Source: Heliobacteriaceae bacterium (GTDB taxonomy: Bacteria; Cyanobacteriota; Vampirovibrionia; Gastranaerophilales; Gastranaerophilaceae). From it: a DNA stretch of 40,226 nt. Below the pieces are notes generated by a model that did not search any database, was not told the DNA's origin, and saw only the letters and a program-made list of their open reading frames with translations. Both the position numbers and the translations under genes were made by a program. Below are positions 22,886 to 31,035 of this stretch, in pieces (the stretch's first letter is position 1; every line of letters begins with the position of its first letter). The stretch lies in NCBI GenBank assembly GCA_031265495.1, contig JAISCP010000153.1, positions 1 to 40,226 on the forward strand, written 5' to 3'.

Positions 22886-22937
22886 ATTGTATACTTTTAG
22901 TAAACAGTTTGACAAATTCGTTTGCTTCTATTATCTT
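22886..22937. promoter_or_regulatory. Back-to-back promoters for the HTH gene and the prepilin gene
   Basis: Minus strand: -35 TTGTCA (22915-22910), 18 nt, -10 TACAAT (22891-22886). Plus strand: -35 TTGACA (22909-22914), 17 nt, -10 TATCTT (22932-22937); an alternative TATAAT lies at 22949-22954. The two -35 boxes share the palindrome TTTGACAAA, so the promoters compete. An HTH-bound operator at 22890-22906 could influence both. Confidence 0.5.
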
Positions 22938-22987
22938 ATAGTTAATGATATAATCTAATAGATAATATTTATTACAAGGAGGTAATG

Positions 22988-23692
22988 ATGAGACTAAAAG
23001 GGTTTACACTTGCGGAGGTTTTGATAACGCTTGGCGTCATCGGGGTCGTTGCGGCAATGACCATGCCCGCATTGGTTCAAAAATCTAAAGAAAAAGAAAC
23101 CGTTACAAAGCTAAAAAAAGCATATTCTGTTCTTTCTAATGCATATATGCTTGCCAAAGCGGAAAATGGCAGCGGCATTGATACATGGGTCGAGGGCAAA
23201 ACAGGCAATGAGGCTACGCAAACATTATTTGAAAATATGAAGCCATATTTAAACATTTCAAAAGACTGCGGGTTTAACGGCGGATGTTTTAAAGATGTTT
23301 CTATAACAAGGCTTGACGGAACTCCTGACACTCCTGAGTTCAATTACGGGAAACCAAGGGGAATATTTTCAACATTTATCCTGACAGACGGAACGCCGGT
23401 GTTGTTACAGGGGGTTCCCGACACTAATACCGGCATTGCCGTTGTAGACACAGGCAGCATGCACGGGACAAGCGCTTACGGGAAAAACATTTTCTTTTTC
23501 AGATTTTACCCTGACAAAGTTGTACCAAGTGGTCTTCCGACAGAGAGCAGCCATGAGCTCAAAGATTTAGAATGTACCGGAAATGAACAGCAAGACGGCA
23601 AAGGCTGCACCGCATGGGTATTATTAAATGAAAACATGGAATACCTGCACTGCAACGACCTGAGCTGGAATAACAAAACTCAATGTAAATAG
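22988..23692 (+). CDS. Type IV pilin / type II secretion pseudopilin-like protein
   Basis: 234 residues. The N-terminus MRLKG-FTLAEVLITLGVIG is a prepilin leader: a short basic leader, Gly before the cleavage site, F1 and E5 of the mature protein, then a hydrophobic helix (AAMTMPALVQKSKEKETVTK follows it). The globular part contains pairs of cysteines (DCGFNGGCF, LECTG, GCTAWV, HCND, TQCK) that may form disulfides. The start is chosen at the second ATG because AAGGAGGT then sits 5-6 nt upstream; an ATG 3 nt earlier is equally in frame. The prepilin would be processed by a PilD-type peptidase at the inner membrane. The gene is solitary; its stop lies 6 nt from a MITE-like repeat. Confidence 0.85.
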   Translation: MRLKGFTLAEVLITLGVIGVVAAMTMPALVQKSKEKETVTKLKKAYSVLSNAYMLAKAENGSGIDTWVEGKTGNEATQTLFENMKPYLNISKDCGFNGGCFKDVSITRLDGTPDTPEFNYGKPRGIFSTFILTDGTPVLLQGVPDTNTGIAVVDTGSMHGTSAYGKNIFFFRFYPDKVVPSGLPTESSHELKDLECTGNEQQDGKGCTAWVLLNENMEYLHCNDLSWNNKTQCK

Positions 23693-23696
23693 CGGC

Positions 23697-23998
23697 TAAG
23701 CAGTGTCGACATTAAAATTCAATTTCCGTTACCCTGATATCAATGAATAAGTGATTGGGATTGGTAAAAGCACACCATAACCATCCTGTCATCCTGAACT
23801 TGTTTCAGGATCTGCCTTTTGTACGGGGAAGTAAAGCTTAAAGGTATTGAATATTTTTGTAGTCAGAACCTGAAACAATACAGTCGTTCTTGTATAGGTT
23901 ATGGTGTGCTTTTGTCATGTGCAGATGCTGAAACAAGTTCAGCATGACAGGATGGTTGTTCGGCGTGATGTTTTTATATTGAATGTCGACACGCCCTA
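23697..23998. repeat. MITE-like dispersed repeat, type A, copy 3
   Basis: A 298-bp block with ends AGCAGTGTCGACATT (left) and GGGCGTGTCGACATT (right, opposite strand), flanked by TA at 23697-23698 and 23997-23998. The interior resembles copy 1 (CCATAACCATCCTGTCATCC, CTGAACTTGTTTCAGGATCT). It occupies the first part of the 518-bp prepilin-nusB gap. The rest of that gap has a hairpin CTCTCTCCCTGCAGGAGAGAG (about 24072-24092) and tandem TTCAACC units (24109-24146). Confidence 0.7.
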
Positions 23999-24175
23999 AG
24001 CGAAGGGGAAACAGGAAACGTTTTTTTCCTTACAGTAAGAATTTTTTAATGAACACACAGTATTAAAATACTCTCTCCCTGCAGGAGAGAGTAGGCCGGG
24101 TAAACCGTTCAACTATTCAACCCTTCAACCTTTCAACCTTTCAACTACCTTTCCTGTTCACTTAATATTTTTTGT

Positions 24176-24184
24176 GCTAGAATT
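24176..24184 (+). promoter_or_regulatory. Extended -10 promoter of nusB
   Basis: TGC-TAGAAT, about 28 nt upstream of the nusB start. The resulting leader would be about 20 nt and contains the ribosome binding site AGAGGAC. Confidence 0.45.
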
Positions 24185-24210
24185 GTCCTGTAACAGAAAG
24201 AGGACAAATC

Positions 24211-24858
24211 ATGCAGGCACGCAGAGCATCACGGGAATTAGCTTTTATATTATTCTCACAGTTTGACAAAAGAAAGTATTCAGAAGAAGATTTGGAAGAT
24301 ATTATTCTGAAATCCGTACGTATTCTCACAAGCAGCGCCGAAGACGACCTGAAAACAGCGCTCAGCGCGCTTATTGAAATGAAAGATAAAATCGACACGT
24401 ACGAAGCTGACCACGAAATAAATCTTTCCCGCCCAATCGGTGTTGCAAACCTGCCCGTGCCAATGACTTCCGATATTTCCGGCAGGCTCGGAGAAATGAC
24501 CGAAATAGCCGAAAAAACACTGTTTGCGCTTGAAATAGCTGAATTTGCAGCACTCGATACGCAGAACGAAGTTAAAAGCTACGCAATTAAAATTGCGCAG
24601 GAATTTTTAAACCACAATGCCGAAACAGACGAAATTATACGCAAATACGCAAAAAATTGGAACCTTGAACGGCTTGTTAAAATGGATAAAGACATTTTGC
24701 GCATAGCCATTACAGAACTTCTGTACGTGAAAGACGCACCGTTTCAGGTTATTGTTGACGAGGCGATTGAGCTGGCGAAAAAATATTCGACGGATGACAG
24801 CGCGTCTTTTATTAACGGTATTCTGGCAAAAGTCATTGTTGATTACGGACTGAACTAG
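24211..24858 (+). CDS. nusB: Transcription antitermination factor NusB
   Basis: 215 residues, longer than the roughly 140-residue E. coli protein because of an insertion of about 65 residues after the first helices (about 30-110), as in some cyanobacterial NusB proteins. Diagnostic parts are MQARRASRELAFILFSQ at the start, then WNLERLVKMDKDILRIAITE, FQVIVDEAIELAKKYSTDD and SASFINGILAKVI at the end. NusB with NusE binds boxA RNA and supports rRNA transcription antitermination. A good AGAGGA site precedes the ATG. The downstream small-peptide/antisense RNA locus and ftsY follow on the same strand. Confidence 0.93.
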   Translation: MQARRASRELAFILFSQFDKRKYSEEDLEDIILKSVRILTSSAEDDLKTALSALIEMKDKIDTYEADHEINLSRPIGVANLPVPMTSDISGRLGEMTEIAEKTLFALEIAEFAALDTQNEVKSYAIKIAQEFLNHNAETDEIIRKYAKNWNLERLVKMDKDILRIAITELLYVKDAPFQVIVDEAIELAKKYSTDDSASFINGILAKVIVDYGLN

Positions 24859-24942
24859 AACCTTGAAAACTTAATAGGGATAGCCCAAACCTCCAATTGC
24901 TACAACCTTTTATGCGATTTAAAGGGCAAGAAAGGAGGCAGT

Positions 24943-25017
24943 ATGAGCAGAGAAATAGTGAAAAAAGCCCTAGCAACGCTAGAGCTTTTAATCAAAATAA
25001 TTTTGATTCTTGTATAG
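24943..25017 (+). CDS. Small hydrophobic peptide, candidate type I toxin (24 aa)
   Basis: ATG 24943 follows a near-perfect ribosome binding site (AAAGGAGG, 24931-24938). The peptide has a basic N-terminal half (MSREIVKKALA) and a hydrophobic end (LELLIKIILILV), the composition of small membrane-acting toxins. An upstream CCTCC (24890-24894) could hide the ribosome binding site, and GCCC (24883-24886) can pair with GGGC (24924-24927). A minus-strand promoter and terminator define an antisense RNA over the second half of the frame and its 3' region. A plus-strand promoter is not obvious; it may be read from nusB. It does not match a toxin family I know. Confidence 0.45.
   Translation: MSREIVKKALATLELLIKIILILV
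24963..24989. terminator. Hairpin inside the small peptide gene, terminator on the minus strand
   Basis: AAAAGCCCTAGC (24963-24974) pairs with GCTAGAGCTTTT (24978-24989) with one mismatch and a 3-nt loop. On the minus strand it is followed by a run of six T; on the plus strand by four T then AATC. Confidence 0.65.
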
Positions 25018-25025
25018 GGGCGATT

Positions 25026-25062
25026 AAAGGGTTAAGTCGAATAAGGGCTTAATCCTTTTCCC
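25026..25062 (+). terminator. Hairpin after the small peptide gene
   Basis: AAAGGGTTAAG (25026-25036) pairs with CTTAATCCTTT (25048-25058) with one G-T pair and an 11-nt loop, followed by TCCC. The T-tract is short, so termination efficiency is uncertain. The same sequence forms the 5' stem-loop of the antisense RNA. Confidence 0.45.
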
Positions 25063-25071
25063 TATGTTTTC

Positions 25072-25099
25072 ATTATAACTCATTTTTTTAAAAAATCAA
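25072..25099 (-). promoter_or_regulatory. Promoter of the antisense RNA
   Basis: TTGATT (25099-25094), a 16-nt spacer of A/T, and consensus TATAAT (25077-25072), directed away from ftsY. No open frame of useful length begins downstream on this strand before the terminator at 24961. Confidence 0.6.
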
Positions 25100-25112
25100 G
25101 TGGTAAATAATT

Positions 25113-26012
25113 ATGTTTAATTTTTTTCAAAATTTTAAAAACACGGCGCGGACGCTTGTGGGAAACCTTGTCAACACAGCGGAAACAGAAGAAGAATTGT
25201 CGGATTTTGTTCTGGATGAAATGGAAGATATGCTTATCAGCGCGGATTTAGGGGTGAATTACGCTGCCGAACTTATCGATACGCTGCGAAACCAAACCCG
25301 TATTAAACCCGAAGCGGTAAAGGAATTTCTAAAGGAAGAATTTTTGAAAACCCTGCAATCAGCCGGCAGCAATGAATTAAGATATTCCGACGGATTAAAT
25401 ATATACTTCATTACAGGGGTAAACGGCGCAGGTAAAACAACTTTAATAGGAAAGCTTGCGTACAAATTTAAAAATGAAGGCAGGAAAGTTCTGGTTGCAG
25501 CCGGAGACACTTTCCGCGCCGCAGCTGAAGAACAGCTTGATATCTGGTCAAAACGCGCAGGTGCGGATATTGTACGCAGAGACGGCGCAGACTCTGCATC
25601 AGTGGTTTACGAGGCAATTCAAAAGGCGAAAAAAGAGAATTACGATGTAATTCTGGTTGATACGGCAGGACGTCTGCAAAATAAGTACAATTTAATGGAA
25701 GAACTTTCAAAGATAAAAACCGTCATTGACAAAAATGCACCGGAAGCTTTGCGGGAAAGCATTCTGGTTTTGGACGCAAACACCGGACAAAACGGGCTTC
25801 AGCAGGCAAAAGTTTTTGCGGATGCAGTAAAACTGACTTCCGCCGCGCTTACAAAACTTGACGGCTCGGCAAAAGGGGCGGTAATTCTGGCGATTGCAAA
25901 AGAGATGAAACTGCCTGTGAAACTTATAGGAACAGGTGAAAAAATTGAAGATTTGCAAGAGTTTAACGCGGAAAAATTTATTAATGCGCTGTTTGACTGC
26001 AAGGACGGATAA
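25113..26012 (+). CDS. ftsY: Signal recognition particle receptor FtsY
   Basis: 299 residues, the short form lacking the acidic N-terminal A domain. The N domain covers about 1-90. The G domain shows GVNGAGKTT (102-110), [29 protein letters not shown] (DTAGR 183-187) and [11 protein letters not shown] (247-257), the last with Ala where GG is usual. FtsY is the membrane docking partner of Ffh. It is followed without any gap by the M14 peptidase gene. The ribosome binding site is weak (AAGTGG). Confidence 0.96.
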   Translation: MFNFFQNFKNTARTLVGNLVNTAETEEELSDFVLDEMEDMLISADLGVNYAAELIDTLRNQTRIKPEAVKEFLKEEFLKTLQSAGSNELRYSDGLNIYFITGVNGAGKTTLIGKLAYKFKNEGRKVLVAAGDTFRAAAEEQLDIWSKRAGADIVRRDGADSASVVYEAIQKAKKENYDVILVDTAGRLQNKYNLMEELSKIKTVIDKNAPEALRESILVLDANTGQNGLQQAKVFADAVKLTSAALTKLDGSAKGAVILAIAKEMKLPVKLIGTGEKIEDLQEFNAEKFINALFDCKDG

Positions 26013-26633
26013 ATGGTTGAAAAGTTTAATGTTTTAAAACAAGTAAAAACAAAACTCGGCAATGATATTGTCTTACTTGGCAATAACCCTTCAGCCCTGA
26101 TTATCGGGATTTTTCACGGGGACGAGCCGCAGGGAAAATTTCTTATAGAAAATTATATAAATAACCCCGTTCAACCGTGTTCAGCCCTGTTCATTCCATG
26201 CCTCAATCCTGATGGACTTGCGGCCGGCACACGCACGAACGCAAACGGCGTGGATTTAAACCGGAACTTTCCGGCGGCAAACTGGGAGTTAACTGAAAAA
26301 AACGAATTTTTCGGCGGCGAAACTCCCGGCAGTGAAATTGAAACACAATTCCTTATGGACGTGATTAAAGAATATAAGCCCAAAACAATTCTGGCTTTGC
26401 ATGCGCCGCTCAAAGCAGTGAATTATGACGGGCCTGCGCAGGAAGCAGCCCGAAAAATATCCGAAATAATCAATTACCCCGCAGCGGAAGACATCGGCTA
26501 CCCAACGCCCGGAAGCTTTGGAACATGGGCGGGCGTTGAGCGCGGAATTCCCGTGATTACACTGGAACTTGACGATAAATGTCCCGCTGAAGACCTGATT
26601 GAACCTTTTAGAAAAATTTTGTTAAGTTTGTAA
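26013..26633 (+). CDS. M14-family zinc carboxypeptidase (MpaA-like)
   Basis: 206 residues. The zinc ligands and catalytic residues of the M14 fold are visible: H35-G-D-E38 (HGDEPQGK), the substrate-binding block NPDGLAAGTRTNANGVDLNR and FP, the third zinc ligand H130 in ILALHAP, and the catalytic glutamate E185 in VITLELDD. The size and the HGDE/NANGVDLNRNFP pattern fit murein peptide amidase A-like enzymes, which cut the gamma-Glu-meso-DAP bond of recycled peptidoglycan peptides. There is no signal peptide, consistent with a cytoplasmic recycling role. Its ATG starts directly after the ftsY stop, so it is probably coupled to ftsY. Substrate is inferred. Confidence 0.85.
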   Translation: MVEKFNVLKQVKTKLGNDIVLLGNNPSALIIGIFHGDEPQGKFLIENYINNPVQPCSALFIPCLNPDGLAAGTRTNANGVDLNRNFPAANWELTEKNEFFGGETPGSEIETQFLMDVIKEYKPKTILALHAPLKAVNYDGPAQEAARKISEIINYPAAEDIGYPTPGSFGTWAGVERGIPVITLELDDKCPAEDLIEPFRKILLSL

Positions 26634-26641
26634 ACAAAAAA

Positions 26642-26670
26642 TTTGCAATATACACGAAAAAGTGTATAAT
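26642..26670 (+). promoter_or_regulatory. Promoter of the 253-aa orphan
   Basis: TTTGCA (26642-26647), 17 nt, TATAAT (26665-26670). The leader would be about 30 nt and carries AGGAAAA before the ATG at 26706. Confidence 0.5.
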
Positions 26671-26705
26671 ATTAATGGTTTACTTTAAATGTTTAGGAAA
26701 AAAAA

Positions 26706-27467
26706 ATGGAGATAAAAGGAGTCATGGGAACAGGTTCAGTTCCTGCAAGTCAAAAAACAGATTTACAGCCGCAGAATAATGACTATCAAATTCAATTTTC
26801 TGCCGGAATGTCAGAAGAAGAAAAATCCATACGTATTGATGTTAAAAACAGTTTTGACAGATATATTCGCCAATTAAGTTTTAATTGGAATCTGATGGAT
26901 CCCAATTGTATTGAATTACATCTGGATAAAAATAATAAACTGTCTTACGGTGATATTAAAGCAATGTTTCACATCAGGGATTATGCTTTAACAGATGCGG
27001 CAAATCCGAGTATGGAGCCCCACTTTCATTTGGATGACGGGGATGTTCCTCAAGACACGGTTCAAATTCCGATTTCAAGCATAGGGTATGGCGGAATAAA
27101 GCCAATGACCTATGACGAAACTATGACTATGTACAAACAAGCAAAAGAGAAGTATGAAAAAAACAAAAAGCAAGCTTTAACTTTTATAAAAGATAATGCC
27201 CAAAATTTTAATATTATATATAATGAAAATAAGGGCAATGAAAACGGTCCGTATATTCAAATACACGGAGACGGAAAAACTACTATGGGTGAATACAAGC
27301 AATCTTTAGCTTTGAAAGACGGTGTTATTAAACGTGATAATCCGAACTTCCATGCACCCAATTTGAATAACCTTGTCGTTGAACCAAATGAATTTTTTCG
27401 GGTGTATACAAAAGATTTGGGTGAAGTCGGCATAGAAAATAAATATGTTAAAAAAGCTGTAAAATAA
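26706..27467 (+). CDS. Orphan soluble protein, 253 aa
   Basis: Begins MEIKGVMGTGSVPASQ with a polar, flexible N-terminus and no signal peptide. Two stretches look like loop-helix motifs: LHLDKNNKLSYGDIKAMF and IHGDGKTTMGEYKQSL. They recall the spacing of EF-hand or dockerin-type loops but lack the full set of acidic ligands, so calcium binding is speculative. The middle is charged (KQAKEKYEKNKKQ). It is AT-rich compared with the housekeeping genes. Its stop codon lies at the tip of a 398-bp inverted-repeat-bounded block. Confidence 0.6.
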   Translation: MEIKGVMGTGSVPASQKTDLQPQNNDYQIQFSAGMSEEEKSIRIDVKNSFDRYIRQLSFNWNLMDPNCIELHLDKNNKLSYGDIKAMFHIRDYALTDAANPSMEPHFHLDDGDVPQDTVQIPISSIGYGGIKPMTYDETMTMYKQAKEKYEKNKKQALTFIKDNAQNFNIIYNENKGNENGPYIQIHGDGKTTMGEYKQSLALKDGVIKRDNPNFHAPNLNNLVVEPNEFFRVYTKDLGEVGIENKYVKKAVK

Positions 27468-27863
27468 AAATGTGAATAGGTGACTAAGTGAATAAGTGAT
27501 CAAGAAATTAAGAGGTATAGCTAAATTAGTAAACAGGAAAGAGGGAACAGCAAAGAATTGTCACAGCCTGCTCCTCTCCATGCGGGAGAGGAAGAATTTC
27601 TTAATGAACACATAGTGTGAATTTAGAAATTCAGGTGAGGGGGCGCAAAACAGAATAAATCCAGAACACATGTCATGGATGCTACGCTATGCCTGGCATG
27701 TCAAACTACAAGCTCGCTTTTGTTTGTCATGCAGCCTGCCCCCTCACTCCAAACACTAAGCTCAACCTGCGGTTTCGCTAAATGTTTGTACTCTCTCCCG
27801 CAGGGAGAGAGTACAAAAGAATTTCTTAATCACCTATTCACTTAGTCACCTATTCACATTTTT
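27466..27863. repeat. 398-bp block with 35-bp terminal inverted repeats
   Basis: The left end 27466-27500 (AAAAATGTGAATAGGTGACT then AAGTGAATAAGTGAT) and right end 27829-27863 are inverted copies matching at 34 of 35 positions. Between them lie other dispersed modules: 27513-27567 (as at 4588), 27573-27642 (as at 22486) and 27737-27812 (as at 3445). No gene is inside. The left end begins at the stop codon of the 253-aa orphan and the right end reaches the cysS promoter. It looks like a composite non-autonomous element or a nest of repeats. Confidence 0.75.
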
Positions 27864-27864
27864 A

Positions 27865-27873
27865 TGTTAAAAT
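27865..27873 (+). promoter_or_regulatory. Extended -10 promoter of cysS (leaderless start)
   Basis: TGT-TAAAAT ends 6 nt before the cysS ATG, placing the expected transcript start at the start codon. It directly adjoins the right end of the inverted-repeat block. Confidence 0.45.
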
Positions 27874-27879
27874 TTTTCT

Positions 27880-29253
27880 ATGAAACTGCATAACTCATAT
27901 ACGAATAAATTGGAAGAATTCAAGCCGCTTGTTGAAAACAAGGTGAGCATGTATGTCTGCGGCCCGACTGTTTATGATTACGCACATCTCGGGCATGCGC
28001 GTTGCTATATCACTTGGGATGTTTTGTACAGGTATTTAAAGTTCAGAAATTACGACGTAACCTATGTGCGCAACGTAACCGATGTGGATGATAAAATTCT
28101 CAAAAAAGCAGACGCTGAAGGCAAGACGCCGGAAGAAGTTTCAAACCGGTGGTATAACGCATTTGTAAAAAGCATGGAAGCGCTAAACACTTTAAAGCCC
28201 GGCATTGAACCTTTTGCAACCGAAACAATCGGTGAAATGATTGATATTACAAGAGATTTAGTTAATAACGGCTATGCTTATGAGGTTAACGGAGATGTTT
28301 ATTTCAGGGTTAAGAAATTTCCGCAGTACGGAATGCTTTCGAAACAGCCTGTTGATGCGTTAGAGAGCGGAGCAAGAGTAGAAGCGAATGACGTTAAGGA
28401 AGACCCGCTGGACTTTGCGCTGTGGAAAAAAGATGAGAAACACGGTTATCAAAGCCCTTGGGGCAAAGGCCGTCCGGGCTGGCATATTGAATGTTCCGCA
28501 ATGAGCCGCAGGTATTTGGGTAAAACCATTGATATTCACGCGGGCGGAGCTGACTTAATTTTTCCGCACCATGAGAATGAAATTGCCCAGTCTGAATGCG
28601 CAAACGGATGTAAATTCGTAAACTACTGGCTTCACAACGGTTTTGTAACGATAAATAAAGAAAAAATGTCAAAATCTCTGGGGAATTTCCTCACAATCGA
28701 CAATCTGCTTGAACAGTACGATGCAAATACCATTCGTTTTTTTATTTTAACAAATCATTACCGAATGCCTGTTGAATTCTCGGACGAGGCTTTGAGCGCG
28801 GCAGCAAACGGGGTTAAGCGGATAATGAACGCGAAACGCACGGAAATTGACGCTAATTTCGATATAACCGCAGCTGATGAGTATAAACTGTTTGTTGAAG
28901 CAATGGACGAGGATTTGAACACCGCAAAAGCGCTTGCCGTACTCTTTGAGCTTGCAAACAAAGCCAACAAAGATGAGCCGCATGCATTCACTATTTTGTA
29001 CAAACTTGCGTCAGTACTCGGCTTTACATTTGAAAAACAGGCTTTGACAGAAGAAGAATTTAGTGAAAAGATTAGGTATGTTAGTGCAAAATTGGGTGAA
29101 AATTTCAGTTCAATGGAAGAAATTCTTGTTTACAGAAAAAAAGCGCGTGATGAGAAAGATTGGGATACTGCGGACAAAATCAGGATTGCTTTTAATGAAG
29201 CAGGAATTATTTTAAAGGACTCAAAAGAGGGAACAACTTGGGAAGTAAAGTAG
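27880..29253 (+). CDS. cysS: Cysteinyl-tRNA synthetase
   Basis: 457 residues, the usual length for this class I synthetase. The HIGH motif is H36-L-G-H39 (YAHLGHARCY) and KMSKS is at 262-266. Zinc ligands include C27 in YVCGPTVYDY and the cysteine in GWHIECSAMSRRYLG; FPHHENEIAQSE is also typical. It charges tRNA-Cys. It appears leaderless (see the -10 at 27868-27873) and heads a tight cluster cysS - SpoIID-like - murJ - tsaC. Confidence 0.98.
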   Translation: MKLHNSYTNKLEEFKPLVENKVSMYVCGPTVYDYAHLGHARCYITWDVLYRYLKFRNYDVTYVRNVTDVDDKILKKADAEGKTPEEVSNRWYNAFVKSMEALNTLKPGIEPFATETIGEMIDITRDLVNNGYAYEVNGDVYFRVKKFPQYGMLSKQPVDALESGARVEANDVKEDPLDFALWKKDEKHGYQSPWGKGRPGWHIECSAMSRRYLGKTIDIHAGGADLIFPHHENEIAQSECANGCKFVNYWLHNGFVTINKEKMSKSLGNFLTIDNLLEQYDANTIRFFILTNHYRMPVEFSDEALSAAANGVKRIMNAKRTEIDANFDITAADEYKLFVEAMDEDLNTAKALAVLFELANKANKDEPHAFTILYKLASVLGFTFEKQALTEEEFSEKIRYVSAKLGENFSSMEEILVYRKKARDEKDWDTADKIRIAFNEAGIILKDSKEGTTWEVK

Positions 29254-29276
29254 CGGACGGTATAGAAGCATGGAGT

Positions 29277-31034
29277 ATGGAGCATTTTCTTCACAGAAAG
29301 CTGCCTGCTGTCTCCTCTGGAAATCACAAAACGATATTTAACCGCTTTATAAACCATTCAACCATACTTCTATGCCTCTATACCTCTATACTTCTGTTAA
29401 CGCCTGCGTTTGCACAGCATATTCCGCCGGTTTCCGAAGCTGCGCTGCGGGGTCATGGAATTTACACACCCGAGATAAAACGAATTCCCGATTCGGAAAC
29501 CGTCCGCGCAGCAATAGGGGATTCCGCGTTCAAAAATTATACTTACAGCGAAATATCCGTTTTCGGAACCAAAGAAATAATGGTGTATGACAACGGACGC
29601 TTAGCAGGGAAATTTCCGTCAAATATGCCGGTAAAATTCAAATATATAGATGACGAACTGTACTTTTATGAAAATGAGCATGTTTTGCCGCAGGTTTTGG
29701 ACGGCGGTCAATCCGGCAAGGTTGAAATCGACTGTCCTGACGGGCTTTTGGGAGTTGAGAACCTCAAACGCGCCGGCAAACAGGCGCTTTATCGGGGTTC
29801 GTTTGAAATTATACGGGTGAACGGAAAATTCAACCTGATAAACGTCATAGAAGTTGAGGATTATCTGAAAGGCGTTGTACCGAACGAAATGCCCGTAAGT
29901 TTCGGTTTGGAAGCCTTGAAAGCCCAGAGTGTTGCCGCGCGCAATTACGTACTCGCACCGCGCATAAAAACATCCGTAAATTATGATGTTGTGGATTCTG
30001 TTGCAAGCCAGGTTTACTACGGAGCAAACACGGAACGCCCGCTTGCGGTGCAGGCTGTTAACGAAACGGAAGGAATTACGGCGCTTTACAACGGAGAGTT
30101 AATCCTTGCCCAGTACAGCTCCACTGCCGGAGGTTATACGGAAAGCTATGCGAATGTCTTTGCTGATCCGTGTTCAAAACAATTCCGCGATAGGCCTTAC
30201 CTGGCTGCAACGCCGGATATATTAAGCCAAACGCCGCTCAATACCGAAGAAGCCGCAAGGGAATATTACAAATCCAAACCCGACTCTTATGATATCCGCT
30301 CGCCGTATTTCCGCTGGGAACGCGAATGGGAAGCCAAAGAATTAAAAGAAGTGCTGAAAAATATGACTTCAGGGCAGGATATTAAAGAACTGAAAGCCGT
30401 CAGACGGGGAAATTCAGGTAAAATTATTGAACTTGAAATTGTAACAAACGGGCAGAGTTACACAGTGCAAAAAGAACTTGCTATAAGACGATTACTCACC
30501 CAAAACGGCTCTGCGCTGCCTTCCGCAAATGTTGTTTTTGAACACGAATACGACTCCGGCGGAAAACTTATCCGTATAAAAGCTTTTGGCGGCGGATACG
30601 GACACGGAGTAGGAATGAGCCAGTACGGGGCCGGGTTTATGGGTTCCGAACTGAAATTACCTTACGAAACAATCTTACAGCGCTACTATGCAGGGATTTC
30701 GCTCGGAACAAAGCCCGTAGTAATCAGCGCGGCGCTTCCCTGCGTAACCCAAAATTTCTACGCGGGAAACTCCAAAAAAGAAAAAAAAGCTGTTATAATT
30801 ACAGATAATAAATCTCAGGTTTCCAAATTTATTGCAAACATAAACGGAAAAGAACACATGTTTGAACTTCACAGCGGTTTTTTACACAGCAAAAAAACAG
30901 AGGAAACGGATATTTCGGAATATATTAAGCAGGGCAGAAATACAATCATATTTTATTATCCGCCCGATGAAAGCGCCAAAAAATCACTTAAACTTTACGT
31001 AGAATTGGAACAGCCTAAAGAGAGTATCTGGTAG
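29277..31034 (+). CDS. SpoIID/LytB-domain protein
   Basis: About 585 residues if started at ATG 29277; a TTG at 29238 overlapping cysS is also in frame, and neither has a good ribosome binding site. A hydrophobic segment (STILLCLYTSILLLTPAFA) is probably a signal peptide with an unusually long, poorly conserved lead. The SpoIID core lies in the middle: VEDYLKGVVPNEMPVSFGLE, ALKAQSVAARNYVL, AVNETEGI, YSSTAGGYTES, then GGGYGHGVGMSQYGA and YYAGI. SpoIID proteins are lytic transglycosylases, or enhancers of amidases, that act on denuded peptidoglycan. The C-terminal 120 residues are unassigned. murJ starts 2 nt downstream. Confidence 0.88.
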   Translation: MEHFLHRKLPAVSSGNHKTIFNRFINHSTILLCLYTSILLLTPAFAQHIPPVSEAALRGHGIYTPEIKRIPDSETVRAAIGDSAFKNYTYSEISVFGTKEIMVYDNGRLAGKFPSNMPVKFKYIDDELYFYENEHVLPQVLDGGQSGKVEIDCPDGLLGVENLKRAGKQALYRGSFEIIRVNGKFNLINVIEVEDYLKGVVPNEMPVSFGLEALKAQSVAARNYVLAPRIKTSVNYDVVDSVASQVYYGANTERPLAVQAVNETEGITALYNGELILAQYSSTAGGYTESYANVFADPCSKQFRDRPYLAATPDILSQTPLNTEEAAREYYKSKPDSYDIRSPYFRWEREWEAKELKEVLKNMTSGQDIKELKAVRRGNSGKIIELEIVTNGQSYTVQKELAIRRLLTQNGSALPSANVVFEHEYDSGGKLIRIKAFGGGYGHGVGMSQYGAGFMGSELKLPYETILQRYYAGISLGTKPVVISAALPCVTQNFYAGNSKKEKKAVIITDNKSQVSKFIANINGKEHMFELHSGFLHSKKTEETDISEYIKQGRNTIIFYYPPDESAKKSLKLYVELEQPKESIW

Positions 31035-31035
31035 C

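Larger units (their letters stand above)
24961..25065 (-). ncRNA. Candidate antisense RNA, about 105 nt, opposite the small peptide gene
   Basis: Promoter on the minus strand: TTGATT (25099-25094), 16 nt, TATAAT (25077-25072), predicted start about 25065. The RNA would begin with a stem-loop (AAAGGATTAAG pairing with CTTAACCCTTT, 25058-25048 with 25036-25026). It would end at a 12-bp hairpin (AAAAGCTCTAGC-GTT-GCTAGGGCTTTT, one mismatch) running into six T at 24966-24961. It is complementary to the last 18-19 codons of the small peptide gene and its 3' end. Two stem-loops with a terminal one is the usual shape of antisense antitoxins. Confidence 0.5.

Noticed and set aside
26706-27467. EF-hand calcium-binding sites in the 253-aa orphan
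   Set aside because: The loops DKNNKLSYGD and HGDGKTTMGE lack the full set of acidic ligands at the required positions.
29238-29276. TTG start for the SpoIID-like protein
   Set aside because: It would overlap cysS and has no ribosome binding site; the added residues resemble no signal peptide. The ATG at 29277 is not well supported either, so the start stays uncertain.
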